Of a stretch of 64,000 nucleotides of DNA, positions 40,573 through 49,166 are shown one piece after another. The stretch lies in contig NZ_PJMW01000001.1 of the NCBI RefSeq assembly GCF_002846365.1, forward strand, positions 496,001-560,000, written 5' to 3'. The position numbers and the translations under genes were made by a program. Within the stretch, counting starts at the first letter, position 1. The number at the start of each line of letters is the position of its first letter. This DNA is from Nocardia fluminea. Its GTDB lineage: Bacteria > Actinomycetota > Actinomycetes > Mycobacteriales > Mycobacteriaceae. Under the pieces are notes generated by a model. That model had not been told where the DNA came from. It ran no database searches and saw only the letters and a list, made by a program, of their open reading frames with translations.

Positions 40573-41028
40573 GTGTCCACGCCAATAAGCGGAACCAGTA
40601 CCGCGCGTGCGCCGATCCAACTCGCCGCGCTGGTTGTCGGCGCGATCTTCTTGCTGGTGGGGGTCCTCGGTTTCATACCGGGCGTCACCACCGACTACGA
40701 CATGTTGGCCTGGGCGGGCCACGAATCCCACGCCCAGCTGTTCGGAATCTTCACTGTCTCCGTACTGCACAACATCGTCCATCTCGTCTTCGGCGTGCTG
40801 GGGCTGATCGCGGCCGCGAGCGCCGCGATGGCGCGAATCTTCCTGCTCGGCGGCGGCGTGGTCTATCTGGGGCTGTGGTTGTACGGCTTGCTCGTCGACC
40901 AGCACAGCGACGCCAATTTCGTGCCGCTCGACGATGCCGACAACTGGCTGCATCTCGGGCTCGGCCTCGGCATGGTGGCCCTCGGTCTCATCCTGCCGCG
41001 CCGAACGCGGACCACCACCCTGGGCTAG
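40573..41028 (+). CDS. DUF4383 membrane protein
   Basis: A 151-residue protein with four hydrophobic segments: IQLAALVVGAIFLLVGVLGFIPG, IVHLVFGVLGLIAAASA, ARIFLLGGGVVYLGLWLYGL and WLHLGLGLGMVALGLIL. The N-terminal G-x-x-F-L-x-V-G-x-x-G-F-I-P-G and the central HNIVHLVFG are DUF4383 signatures. Function is unknown; DUF4383 genes often sit in actinobacterial stress regulons. The GTG at 40573 has AAAGGGG. It probably shares a transcript with the metallothionein-like gene. Confidence 0.88.
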   Translation: MSTPISGTSTARAPIQLAALVVGAIFLLVGVLGFIPGVTTDYDMLAWAGHESHAQLFGIFTVSVLHNIVHLVFGVLGLIAAASAAMARIFLLGGGVVYLGLWLYGLLVDQHSDANFVPLDDADNWLHLGLGLGMVALGLILPRRTRTTTLG

Positions 41029-41110
41029 GTCCGGGCGTACCCGACGATTCAGGGCAGATCCTGGCCGACCTGACACCGCCGCGTCACATCGAGCGATTAC
41101 AGCGTGGCCC

Positions 41111-41800
41111 TCACCCGACAGGGTCGTCCTCGACGTGGCGGCGGTGGACGGTCAGCAACACGTGGTCGAGCCGGGCACGCAGCTTGACCTCGTCGCCCGC
41201 GACCTTGGGCAGTTCGGCGATCACGAGTTCCGCGATCGTTCGCAACTTGACATTGGTTTCCTGCGATCGCCAGCGCAACACTCGGAACGCCTGTTCAGCG
41301 TTGATGCCGTAGGCCAGCATCAACGCGCCCTTGGCTTGTTCGATGACCATCCGCGCGTCCACGACGGCGGGCAAGGTGCTGTCGAGAGCCTCACGGCGGA
41401 ACTCGTCGGCGGTACCTGTTACGTCGACGTAGTAGCCCTCGGTGCCGATCACCGCGCCGTCCGCATCGAGCATCGGCTCCGACACCACGAGTACCTCGTG
41501 GACCTGCCCGTGGGTATCGACGATGCGGTGGTGGCTCGAGAACGCGCCTCCGTCCTCGACCGAGGTGATCATCGCCTCCAACCGGTCGCGGTCGCGCGGG
41601 TGCTTGTGCGACAACAACAACTCGGTGGTGGGCTGGGTGCCGGGCGGATAGCCGTGCATCGCGGCGACCTCGTCCGACCATTCCCACTGCCGTGAGCCGA
41701 ATCGGTACCGGAAACGACCGACCGTCAACGGGTCGCCCACGCCTACTACACGCTCCACCAGGGCGAGTTCATCGTGCGAAACCTCATCCCGGTGCGTCAT
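41111..41800 (-). CDS. PAS-ANTAR transcription antitermination regulator
   Basis: A 229-residue protein with an N-terminal PAS domain (FGSRQWEWSDEVAAMHGYPPGT, then the PAS core to about residue 130) and a C-terminal ANTAR domain (VVDARMVIEQAKGALMLAYGINAEQAFRVLRWRSQ). ANTAR domains bind dual hexaloop RNA hairpins and prevent termination. The PAS-ANTAR layout is frequent in Nocardia and mycobacteria. The ATG at 41800 lacks a strong ribosome site; a GTG at 41821 is in frame. It converges with the DUF4383 gene. No dual hairpin target was recognised in the 285 bases 41801-42085. Confidence 0.85.
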   Translation of the reverse strand: MTHRDEVSHDELALVERVVGVGDPLTVGRFRYRFGSRQWEWSDEVAAMHGYPPGTQPTTELLLSHKHPRDRDRLEAMITSVEDGGAFSSHHRIVDTHGQVHEVLVVSEPMLDADGAVIGTEGYYVDVTGTADEFRREALDSTLPAVVDARMVIEQAKGALMLAYGINAEQAFRVLRWRSQETNVKLRTIAELVIAELPKVAGDEVKLRARLDHVLLTVHRRHVEDDPVG

Positions 41801-42085
41801 CCCCCCAGTATTCACCTCCACACCGGAAAAACGCGCTGAACATCCGATCGAGACCGCGACATGTGCGCGTAGGCAACAGGAAGGTCACAACGCATGACAG
41901 ACGACTACTCGCGTGCTCAAATGGGTACTACCAGCCGCTCTTGAGAACGCAGGAACAGCCGGGACACCGTGAAGACAGCCGGTGCCGTGGGCATTCCCCG
42001 CTCGGGTCGAGTTCTACCGGATCGCCGGTAGAGGTCCCCGGGGCACCGGCGAAAGCACAGTTCCAGAACGACCGAGGAAGTTGTC

Positions 42086-42292
42086 ATGCGCTATTCCGAT
42101 CATCCCGCACTCGACTTCGTTGATCCGCTGTCCGATTCGGAATCCGAAGCCGCCGTCGTCCGCTGGCCCGAACCCAGCCCGTTGCAGTCGTGGTGGACCG
42201 AAATCATGGGCGGGATATCGCGCCCTTCTCAGGCTCCGACGAAACGGCGCCGCAGCGGTGGCCAAACGTCGTCGCGACTACCGCAGTCGTGA
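42086..42292 (+). CDS. hypothetical small protein, 68 residues
   Basis: A 68-residue protein not matching a family I know. The first half is acidic (HPALDFVDPLSDSESEAA), the middle aromatic (VRWPEPSPLQSWWTEIMGG) and the end basic (TKRRRSGGQ). The ATG at 42086 follows GAGGAAG with good spacing, which is the main evidence for coding. It converges with the next gene. Without comparison data its function cannot be stated. Confidence 0.5.
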   Translation: MRYSDHPALDFVDPLSDSESEAAVVRWPEPSPLQSWWTEIMGGISRPSQAPTKRRRSGGQTSSRLPQS

Positions 42293-42303
42293 ACCCGACG
42301 CGA

Positions 42304-42705
42304 CTACGCCGCGATCGTGCCGGCCCCGATCGCCAAATAGGCCGTCATCAGGATGAACAGAAACCAGCCGGCGCCCTGCCACGTCCGCCATGACCTGTCC
42401 GCGCGCCACCGCTGGTAGGTCCGGACGAATGCCCCGATCCCGCCGAGCAGCAGAATCGCCGAGGGACCGATCACGATGGCCGCTTCGGTTGGGGTGTCAC
42501 ACAGGTGGGTCTGCGCGGCCGCGCACGCACCCCGACTCGCCGCCCAGCCATTGACGGCGGCGAAAACGAGCGCCGCGACACCCACCACGCCGACGACGTA
42601 CAGCGCGGCGCGGCGATATTCGCCGTCGTCGGATCGCTGCCTTTCGCCGACCATCAGCGACGCCGCGCCACAGTCGGCAACTCCGAGCCTCGCGCCGACC
42701 CGCAT
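42304..42705 (-). CDS. hypothetical membrane protein
   Basis: Up to 133 residues with three hydrophobic segments: ALYVVGVVGVAALVFAAVNGW, AAIVIGPSAILLLGGIGAFV and GWFLFILMTAYLAIGAG. Two Cys (ACAAAQTHLCDTP) lie in the outer loop and could form a disulfide. No family is recognised. The start is uncertain: ATG 42705 gives the longest form, and ATG 42654 would start 17 residues later; neither has a clear ribosome site. It is divergent from the aminoglycoside-phosphotransferase-like gene. Confidence 0.65.
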   Translation of the reverse strand: MRVGARLGVADCGAASLMVGERQRSDDGEYRRAALYVVGVVGVAALVFAAVNGWAASRGACAAAQTHLCDTPTEAAIVIGPSAILLLGGIGAFVRTYQRWRADRSWRTWQGAGWFLFILMTAYLAIGAGTIAA

Positions 42706-42813
42706 CCGCTGGTTTTCGGCATCACCAGCCTTCCTGTTCGTGGTCTCCTACCGCGCTACCCGCGCGAAAACATCCGAAACAGCCTCGGGATTTCCGCCTG
42801 CATACGAGAACAC

Positions 42814-43608
42814 TTGCGAGGCGAAAACCTGGCGACGTCCGTCGAACTCCCGGCCATACTTGCCGGCGTGGAATCAGTCGAGGTCGTTGCCGCCCATCAC
42901 GAGCGTGCGACCGTGCGCGTCGGCGACGTGTTCCTGAAGATCGATGGCGACCAGGCGCGCACCGACGCCGAGGTTGCCGCGATGACACTAGCGCCGGTTC
43001 CGACACCGGAGATCCTGTGGCGTACACCACCCGTCCTGGCGCTCGCCGCGCTGACGGGTAGCGCACTCGGCCGCCTCGGTGCACCGTCGACCGAGTCCTC
43101 GGCGGCGTGGTCAGCGGCGGGCGCTGCGGTCCGGAGGCTGCATGCCGCGCCGCTGCCACCTCGGCCCGGTCGCGGCCTCGACGAACTCGCCGCCGAACTC
43201 GACAGCGCATGCCAGTGGCTCATCACGAACAACGTGCTTCCGGCCGACCTGGTCACCCGCAACCGCCGGATCGCCGAGGCCGCGCTCCGCCCGTGGACGC
43301 CGGTGTTCATCCACGGCGATCTGCAACTCGCCCACGTGTTCGTCGACGGTGACGAGGTCACCGGCGTGATCGACTGGTCCGAGGCAGCCTGCGGGGATGC
43401 CATGTACGACCTCGCCACCCTCACACTCGGACACACCGAACACCTCGGTGAGGTCATCGCCGGGTACGGCACCGACGTCGACCTGGATGTTATTCGCGCG
43501 TGGTGGTCGTTGCGCAGCCTGCGCGGAGTTCGCTGGCTCGTCGAGCACGGCTGCGACCCGAGTGCTCCCGGCTGCGAGGTCGATGTGCTGAAAACCCAGG
43601 CGATGTGA
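42814..43608 (+). CDS. aminoglycoside phosphotransferase-like kinase
   Basis: About 264 residues of the APH/choline-kinase fold. The catalytic block VFIHGDLQLAHVFVDGD (HGD-x4-H, with Asp) and the metal block GVIDWSEAACGDAMYDLA are intact; ATP contacts fall in RATVRVGDVFLKID. These enzymes phosphorylate antibiotics or small alcohols; nothing here proves drug resistance. The start is unclear: TTG 42814, a CTG at 42829 and GTG 42868 are in frame, and homologues suggest a start before the GTG. No strong ribosome site is seen. Confidence 0.78.
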   Translation: MRGENLATSVELPAILAGVESVEVVAAHHERATVRVGDVFLKIDGDQARTDAEVAAMTLAPVPTPEILWRTPPVLALAALTGSALGRLGAPSTESSAAWSAAGAAVRRLHAAPLPPRPGRGLDELAAELDSACQWLITNNVLPADLVTRNRRIAEAALRPWTPVFIHGDLQLAHVFVDGDEVTGVIDWSEAACGDAMYDLATLTLGHTEHLGEVIAGYGTDVDLDVIRAWWSLRSLRGVRWLVEHGCDPSAPGCEVDVLKTQAM

Positions 43609-43968
43609 GAACGACGAGGAAATCAGCGGTGCGGGGACCGGATTTCCCGTACGACTGAATTCGCGGGTATAGAAATTCAATTCCTCAGCGACAGGAGCGC
43701 CACATCGTGCGCAGTCGATTTCGGAAGCTCGCGCATGTGCGCTTTTCCCGGCCAGTCCGCGCTTTTCACCTAGAAATAAGGCCCACGAGTACGCACCCAT
43801 AGTGCCAGCCTCCAGCGACGAATGTGGTTGCGTCGCATTCGAACACGGATGAGAACCGCCCGGCCAGTCGTGTTCACCCTCGAACACGGGGATGGTGTGG
43901 CTCGCTACACCATCGACTCGGTGGGCAGCTCGATCGAATTTCCGGTCCGCTGCGACAACGATGGAGTC
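43609..43968. other. 360-base intergenic region
   Basis: There is no convincing gene between the kinase and the histidine kinase. A GTG at 43707 with ACAGGAG upstream opens a 31-codon basic frame ending at 43802; it has no other support. GGGTAT occurs at 43665 without a matching upstream element. The area is AT-richer near 43655-43690 (short inverted AATTC repeats) and probably contains the promoter of the two-component genes. Confidence 0.4.
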
Positions 43969-45366
43969 ATGACCAAGACACCAGCTGAGCCGACTCTCGT
44001 GGTCGACATCGCCGGCGAACCCACTGTTGTGCTCGATGCCGCGCCGGAGCGACCGCGGCGCCGGATCGGGCCGCTGGCCGCGGTCCTGCGTGCGCCGTTC
44101 GAGGCGAGGACGTGGAAGGAGCTCGCCTATCTGGTCCTGTCGTTCGTCTTGGGGTGTGTGGCCGTGTGCTACCTGTTCTTCGGGTTCGGCGGCGGGCTGT
44201 ACATGTCGATCTTCCTCATCGGCATTCCGGTGCTGGCGGCAGTGCTGCTCGGCGGGCGGGCCTGGGGCCGGGTCTATCGGTTCCTCGGGCGCGGACTGCT
44301 CGGCGCCCAGGTCGAATCACCGCCGGATTTCACCAGGTCGAGCGGCTTCTTCGGCTTCCTGAAGAGCGCGTTCACCGACCGGCCGAGCTGGCGGGCGGTG
44401 CTGTTCCTGCTCGCACAGTCGGTGCTCGGTGTCGCCGTGGGCTACGTCGTCCTCACGGTGATCGCGATGGTCGGGTTCACGGCGCTCTCGCCCATTCCGT
44501 GGGCACTGCTGGATCCGGTGCAGGTGGACGACAACGGCGTGGAGCACCACAGTCTCGCGCAGTTCGGCACGTTCTACATCGACACCTGGCCCCGCGCGCT
44601 CGCCCTGTCGGGCATCGGCATCCTGCTGTGCTTCGCGCTGCCGTGGCTGATCAGGGCACTCTGCTGGGTGCACCGGATGCTGACCGTGCAGCTGTTGGCC
44701 GCGACACCGCGCGATCGGCAGTTGGCCGAGTTACGGGCGAGCCGTCGGGCCGCGGTCGACGATGCGACCGCCACCCTCAGCCGGGTCGAGCGCGATCTGC
44801 ACGACGGCACGCAGGCCCGCCTGGTCACCATCGCGATGGCGCTGGGCCGAGCCGAGGAACGCCTGGCCGCGGGCGGCGACGCCCGCGACCTCATCGCCGA
44901 TGCGCGCGCCAACGCCAAGGAAGCGCTCACCGAACTGCGTGAACTGGTGCGCGGCATCCATCCCCCCGCACTCGAGCTCGGCCTCGGCCCGGCGCTGGAG
45001 ACGCTCACCGCCCGCTGCGCGGTACCGGTCGACCTGCGTGTGCAGATCCCCCGGCGCCCGAGCCCGGCCATCGAGGCGATCGCCTACTTCTCCGTCGCCG
45101 AACTCCTGACCAATGTGGTCAAACACGCGCACGCGAACCGGGCGACGGTGTCGGTACTGCCCGACAGTGTGCGGTCCATCGCGGTCACCGTGCGCGACAA
45201 CGGAATCGGTGGTGCGCCGAGCCCCGGCACGCAGACCGTGACCGGCAGCGGACTGGCCGGGCTCGCTGCCCGGGCTCTCGCCGTCGACGGCACGCTCACC
45301 GTCGACAGCCCCGCCGGTGGCCCTACCGTGGTGACCATGATCCTGCCGAACGAGGGCCCGCGGTGA
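43969..45366 (+). CDS. membrane sensor histidine kinase (HisKA_3 type)
   Basis: A 465-residue kinase. An acidic N-terminus is followed by a four-helix sensor domain (about 45-250) of the actinobacterial PF13796 type, including VLSFVLGCVAVCYLFFGF and WLIRALCWVHRML. The HisKA_3 dimer helix carries the phospho-His in VERDLHDGTQARL, and the ATPase has FSVAELLTNVVKHAHA and VRDNGIGGAP, then GSGLAGLAARA. The ATG at 43969 follows GGAG closely. The response regulator gene overlaps by four bases (GTGA), so this is a cognate pair. The signal is unknown. Confidence 0.9.
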   Translation: MTKTPAEPTLVVDIAGEPTVVLDAAPERPRRRIGPLAAVLRAPFEARTWKELAYLVLSFVLGCVAVCYLFFGFGGGLYMSIFLIGIPVLAAVLLGGRAWGRVYRFLGRGLLGAQVESPPDFTRSSGFFGFLKSAFTDRPSWRAVLFLLAQSVLGVAVGYVVLTVIAMVGFTALSPIPWALLDPVQVDDNGVEHHSLAQFGTFYIDTWPRALALSGIGILLCFALPWLIRALCWVHRMLTVQLLAATPRDRQLAELRASRRAAVDDATATLSRVERDLHDGTQARLVTIAMALGRAEERLAAGGDARDLIADARANAKEALTELRELVRGIHPPALELGLGPALETLTARCAVPVDLRVQIPRRPSPAIEAIAYFSVAELLTNVVKHAHANRATVSVLPDSVRSIAVTVRDNGIGGAPSPGTQTVTGSGLAGLAARALAVDGTLTVDSPAGGPTVVTMILPNEGPR

Positions 45367-46031
45367 CCGCGGCCGATGCGCACGGACCCCTGCGGGTGGT
45401 GATCGCCGAGGACAGCGCGATCCTGCGCGACGGGCTGGCCGGACTGCTCACCGACCGCGGGCACGAGGTGGTGGCGATGGTCGGCGACGCCACCTCGCTG
45501 AGCGAGGTCGTCGACGCCCACCGCCCCGATGTCGCGGTGGTGGATGTGCGCATGCCGCCCAGCTTCACCGACGAGGGCCTGCTGGCCGCCATCGAACTAC
45601 GCAGGAAATACCCCGACACCGGCGTGCTCGTGTTCTCGCAGTGGATCGAAACCCGGTACGCGACAGAACTTCTCGCCGCCGGGGCCGGCGGCGTCGGCTA
45701 CCTGCTCAAGGATCGCGTGGCCGATGTCGGCGACTTCGTCGACGCGCTGCACCGGGTCGCCACCGGCGGCACCGCACTCGATCCCGAAGTGGTGAGTCAG
45801 CTGATGGGCGCGTCCCGGCAACAGGATTCGCTCGCCCGGCTCACCCCGCGCGAGCGCGAGGTGCTCGAGCTGATGGCGCAGGGACTGACCAACAACGCCA
45901 TCGCCACGTCGCTCACCGTCACCGAGCGAGCCGTCGAGAAGCACATCGGCAATATCTTCACCAAACTCGATCTGCCACCGTCGGATACGCGTCATCGCAG
46001 GGTGCTGGCGGTGCTGCGGCTCAAGGGATGA
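45363..46031 (+). CDS. LuxR-family (NarL-type) response regulator
   Basis: A 222-residue response regulator. Receiver residues are visible: acidic pair in VVIAEDSAI, phosphorylation site Asp61 in VVDVRMPP, Thr/Ser region VLVFSQWIE and Lys in YLLKDRV. The LuxR helix-turn-helix is LTPREREVLELMAQGLTNNAIATSL, ending with EKHIGNIFTKLDL. Its GTG start overlaps the kinase stop. Targets unknown; members of this type often control envelope-stress genes. Confidence 0.9.
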   Translation: MTAADAHGPLRVVIAEDSAILRDGLAGLLTDRGHEVVAMVGDATSLSEVVDAHRPDVAVVDVRMPPSFTDEGLLAAIELRRKYPDTGVLVFSQWIETRYATELLAAGAGGVGYLLKDRVADVGDFVDALHRVATGGTALDPEVVSQLMGASRQQDSLARLTPREREVLELMAQGLTNNAIATSLTVTERAVEKHIGNIFTKLDLPPSDTRHRRVLAVLRLKG

Positions 46032-46049
46032 ACCGCGCACGCCCTGCCG

Positions 46050-46553
46050 TCAGCTGTTCGGCGCCGTGGCGGCGACACTGCCCACGATGCCCTTGGCGAT
46101 GGACCCGGTGATCCGCTCGGTCACCGCGCTCGTCGAGCGCAGCAACAGTTGCAGGGCGGGCTTGCCCTCCACCGCGAAGGTCCACGTCAGCCGGGTTCCG
46201 GTGGCGGTCGGTGTCAGTTCGATGTCCTCGGCGAAGCGACGCAGGCCGGGGATCGAGGCGGCGTCGACGGTGAAGGTCATGCGGCGCTGGTCGTCCCAGC
46301 GGTAGAAGCGCTCGGTCAGCGCGGCGATGCGCCCGAGGGTGACCACGCGGCACGTGCCGACGCCGAACGGCCGAAGCGTGGTCCACCGCATTCCGGTGAC
46401 CAGCCCCGACCACGACACCAGTGCGTCGTCGGCGATCAGGGCCGCCCAGACCGCCGATGGCGGCGCGGGAATGTCGATGACGTGGACGTAGCGGTTGGCC
46501 GCGCTCGCGAGGAACGCGTCGTCGGATTCGGTCAATGCGAAAGCCTGAGCCAT
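46050..46553 (-). CDS. SRPBCC-family protein
   Basis: A 167-residue SRPBCC/polyketide-cyclase-type protein (ANRYVHVIDIPAPPSAVWAAL at the entrance; FAVEGKPALQLLL and ITGSIAKGIVGSVAA at the exit helix). No catalytic residues can be assigned. The ATG at 46553 overlaps the end of the TetR gene by 22 bases, so the regulator and this protein are translated from one message. It converges with the response regulator gene. Confidence 0.8.
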   Translation of the reverse strand: MAQAFALTESDDAFLASAANRYVHVIDIPAPPSAVWAALIADDALVSWSGLVTGMRWTTLRPFGVGTCRVVTLGRIAALTERFYRWDDQRRMTFTVDAASIPGLRRFAEDIELTPTATGTRLTWTFAVEGKPALQLLLRSTSAVTERITGSIAKGIVGSVAATAPNS

Positions 46554-47185
46554 GACTGTCCCTGTTCTTCCTGTTGTCGAGCCACTGTCGATAGTCCGTT
46601 CCAGCACAGGGCGGCCGCGGTGTCGACCGCGTCGCTCTTGGTGATCGGCCGCCCGGACTCCAGCCAGTGGCCGGCCGTGAGGCGGCTGATACCGACCAGC
46701 GCCCAGGCCTGGATCTCGGCCCTGGCCTCGTCCACACCGCCCGCGCGCAGTGCGGCGCTCACCAGCGCGGCGCAGTCGCGCATCGCGGTGCGCACCCGCC
46801 ATTCGACGGACGGTTCGCTGGGCACCGGCGATTCGAAGACCAGTACGTACCCGCCGACGTCGTGTTCGACGAAGTCGAAGTAGGACTGCACCGCACGGCG
46901 CACCCGGTGCCGTGGGTCGGTGTCGCGTGCGACGGCGGCCCGCACGCCGTCGACCATCCGGTCCAGATTGTGCTGCAGCACAGCCAGATACAGGTCGAGC
47001 TTGCCCGCGAAGTGGTCGTAGAGCACCGGTTTGCTGATCCCTGACCGCGCGCTGATCTCGTCCATCCGGGCGCCGTGATATCCATGCGCGACGAACACGT
47101 CTTGCGCGGCGACCAACACCGCCCGTCTGCGGCGGGCCCGCGCGGCGGGCCCCCGCAGACCGAGCGGCGAAGAGTCTGTGCGCAC
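46532..47185 (-). CDS. TetR-family transcriptional regulator
   Basis: A 217-residue TetR regulator: helix-turn-helix VLVAAQDVFVAHGYHGARMD and GISKPVLYDHF, then a ligand domain of the TetR_C type. It starts at GTG 47185 with GAGGCAG upstream. It lies 17 bases after the valine operon on the same strand and could be its last gene, as well as the first of a pair with the SRPBCC gene. Whether it controls the mms operon cannot be told; the operator-like repeats in front of mmsA are candidate targets. Confidence 0.87.
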   Translation of the reverse strand: MRTDSSPLGLRGPAARARRRRAVLVAAQDVFVAHGYHGARMDEISARSGISKPVLYDHFAGKLDLYLAVLQHNLDRMVDGVRAAVARDTDPRHRVRRAVQSYFDFVEHDVGGYVLVFESPVPSEPSVEWRVRTAMRDCAALVSAALRAGGVDEARAEIQAWALVGISRLTAGHWLESGRPITKSDAVDTAAALCWNGLSTVARQQEEQGQSWLRLSH

Positions 47186-47202
47186 CTAGCTGTCTGCCTC
47201 GG

Positions 47203-48099
47203 TCATCCGTCAGCCTCCCCGGAACGATCCCGGATGTCGGTGACGATGGCGGAGAAGTCCCGCCCGCCGTCGGTCTGGTTGAACCGCGCGTAGATCGCGG
47301 CGGCGAGTTCGCCGAGCTGCCCGTCGATCCCGTTGGCCTGCAACGCGTTCGCGGCCAGGGTGAGGTCTTTCGACATCAGCGCGGTGGCGAAGCCGGGCTG
47401 GTAGTCGTTGTTGGCCGGGCTGGTGGGGACCGGTCCGGGCACCGGGCAGTAGCTGGTCAGTGCCCAGCTCTGGCCGGACGCGGTGGAGACCACGTCGAAG
47501 AACGACTGGTGGCTCAGACCGAGCCGCTCACCGAGCACGAGTGCCTCCGACAGGCCGATCATGGAGATCCCGAGCAGCATGTTGTTGCAGATCTTGGCGG
47601 CCTGACCGACGCCGGCCTCGCCGCAGTGCACGACCTTGCCGCCCATGACCGCGAGCACATCGCTCGCGTCGGCGAAGTCGGCGGCCGATCCGCCCACCAT
47701 GAAGGTGAGGGTGCCCGCGGTGGCACCGGCGACCCCACCGGAGACCGGGGCGTCCAGCGGTCGATGACCGGCCGTCACAGCCAGCGCCGCAGCGGCTTTC
47801 GCGTCGGCGACGTCGATGGTGGAGCAGTCGAGGAACAGGGTGCCCGGCGCGGCGGCGGGCAGCAGTTCGGCGTACACGTCGAGGACGAGTTTGCCGTTGG
47901 GCAGCATGGTGATCACCACGTCACGGTTCGTGGCGGCCTCGGCGGCGGTGGCCACCACCGTCGCGCCGTCGGCGCGCGCCTGCTCCTGGGCGGCGGGGAC
48001 CGGGTCGTAGGCGAGCACGTCATAGCCCGCCCGCACCAGATTCGCCGCCATCGGGCCGCCCATGTGGCCGAGCCCGAGGAAACCGATCGTCTTCGTCAT
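47203..48099 (-). CDS. mmsB: 3-hydroxyisobutyrate dehydrogenase
   Basis: A 298-residue NAD-dependent dehydrogenase converting 3-hydroxyisobutyrate to methylmalonate semialdehyde in valine breakdown. The N-terminal Rossmann motif is GFLGLGHMGGPMAANLV; the substrate segment DAPVSGGVAGATAGTL and catalytic Lys in VGQAAKICNNML follow. The ATG at 48099 has GGAGG and overlaps the upstream hydrolase stop by four bases (ATGA). With mmsA, the acyl-CoA dehydrogenase and the hydrolase it completes the isobutyryl-CoA to propionyl-CoA pathway. Confidence 0.95.
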   Translation of the reverse strand: MTKTIGFLGLGHMGGPMAANLVRAGYDVLAYDPVPAAQEQARADGATVVATAAEAATNRDVVITMLPNGKLVLDVYAELLPAAAPGTLFLDCSTIDVADAKAAAALAVTAGHRPLDAPVSGGVAGATAGTLTFMVGGSAADFADASDVLAVMGGKVVHCGEAGVGQAAKICNNMLLGISMIGLSEALVLGERLGLSHQSFFDVVSTASGQSWALTSYCPVPGPVPTSPANNDYQPGFATALMSKDLTLAANALQANGIDGQLGELAAAIYARFNQTDGGRDFSAIVTDIRDRSGEADG

Positions 48100-49166
48100 C
48101 GCTGTGCCTCCGCTGTCGTCGCACTCAGTTCGGCCGCACCCAGATCGGCGAAGTAGGCCGTCACCTGCTCGTCGGTCACCTCGGCGAGGGTCGCGGGGCG
48201 CCACTGGGGATTACGGTCCTTGTCGATCACCTGGGCGCGGATGCCCTCGACCAGGTCGTGCGAGCTCAGCGACGCTACCGAGACCCGATATTCCTGGTCC
48301 AGCACCGCTTCGAGGCTCGGCAGGTCGCGCGCGGCGCGCAGGGCCCGCAGCGTGACCTTCAGCGCGACAGGCGATTTCGCGAGCAGCGCGGCGGCGGCCT
48401 CGACGGCCTCGGAGCCTTCGTCGGCCTGCAGCCGGGCCGCGATCTCTTCGACGGTGTCGGCGCTGTAGCAGGCGTCGATCCAGCGGCGCTGCGCCACGAG
48501 TTCCGAGGCGGGCGCGGCCTCGGCGAACTTCGCGATCGCCGCGTCCACTCCCACGGTGCCCAGCGCGTCGAGCAGCTCCGGTAGTGCGTCGGAGGGCACG
48601 TAGTAGTCGGCGAATCCGGCCGCGATCGCGTCGCCCGCGGTCATCCGCGCGGTGGTCAGCGCCACGTGTGTGCCGATCTCGCCCGGCGCGCGCGAGAGCA
48701 GGTAGGTGCCGCCGACGTCGGGCACGAAACCGATACCGACCTCGGGCATTCCGATCTTGGACCGTTCGGTGACGATGCGGTGGCTGCCGTGCCCGGCCAG
48801 GCCGACCCCGCCGCCCATCACGATGCCGTCCATGATCACCACATACGGCTTGGGGTAGCTGCCGATCAGCGCGTTGAGGTGGTACTCGTCGCGCCAGAAT
48901 CGCCCGGTGGCCGAATCGGCGCCCGCCGTACCGCCTTTCGCGTCGGCGTGAATGGCGACGATGTCGCCGCCCGCGCAGAGCCCGCGCTCACCCGCGCCGG
49001 TCACGACGACGGTGCGCACCGCGTCGTCGTCGGCCCAGGAGCGCAGCGCGTCGGTGATGGCCAGTGCCATCGCGTGATTGAGCGCGTTGATGGCCTTGGG
49101 CCGGTTCAGGGTGATCAGGCCGAGTCCGTCACGGACGGTGATCAGCACCTCGGGTTCGTCGGTCAT
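48096..49166 (-). CDS. 3-hydroxyisobutyryl-CoA hydrolase (crotonase family)
   Basis: A 356-residue crotonase-fold enzyme. It has the HIBYL-CoA hydrolase layout: LNRPKAINALNHAM, the oxyanion loop VVTGAGERGLCAGGDI, then the long insertion FWRDEYHLNALI and the catalytic-area PEVGIGFVPDVGGTYLLSR. Length exceeds a simple enoyl-CoA hydratase (about 260), supporting HIBCH. It frees 3-hydroxyisobutyrate from CoA. The start overlaps the dehydrogenase stop (ATGA). The same gene may also act as enoyl-CoA hydratase, as no separate one is in the operon. Confidence 0.9.
   Translation of the reverse strand: MTDEPEVLITVRDGLGLITLNRPKAINALNHAMALAITDALRSWADDDAVRTVVVTGAGERGLCAGGDIVAIHADAKGGTAGADSATGRFWRDEYHLNALIGSYPKPYVVIMDGIVMGGGVGLAGHGSHRIVTERSKIGMPEVGIGFVPDVGGTYLLSRAPGEIGTHVALTTARMTAGDAIAAGFADYYVPSDALPELLDALGTVGVDAAIAKFAEAAPASELVAQRRWIDACYSADTVEEIAARLQADEGSEAVEAAAALLAKSPVALKVTLRALRAARDLPSLEAVLDQEYRVSVASLSSHDLVEGIRAQVIDKDRNPQWRPATLAEVTDEQVTAYFADLGAAELSATTAEAQR

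Noticed and set aside
41895..41945. 16-codon frame before the 68-residue gene, considered as a leader peptide
   Set aside because: No ribosome site, no amino-acid run and no attenuator hairpin that I could recognise.
42814..43608. Aminoglycoside-phosphotransferase-like gene as an antibiotic resistance gene
   Set aside because: The kinase fold is shared with many metabolic kinases, and nothing nearby suggests drug resistance or mobile DNA.
43646..43670. GGGTAT at 43665-43670 as a further SigF-type promoter
   Set aside because: No GTTT/GATT/GTTG/GTGT element lies 14-16 bases upstream.
43707..43802. 31-codon basic reading frame with ACAGGAG upstream
   Set aside because: Too short, no similarity or partner gene, and no promoter element could be matched.
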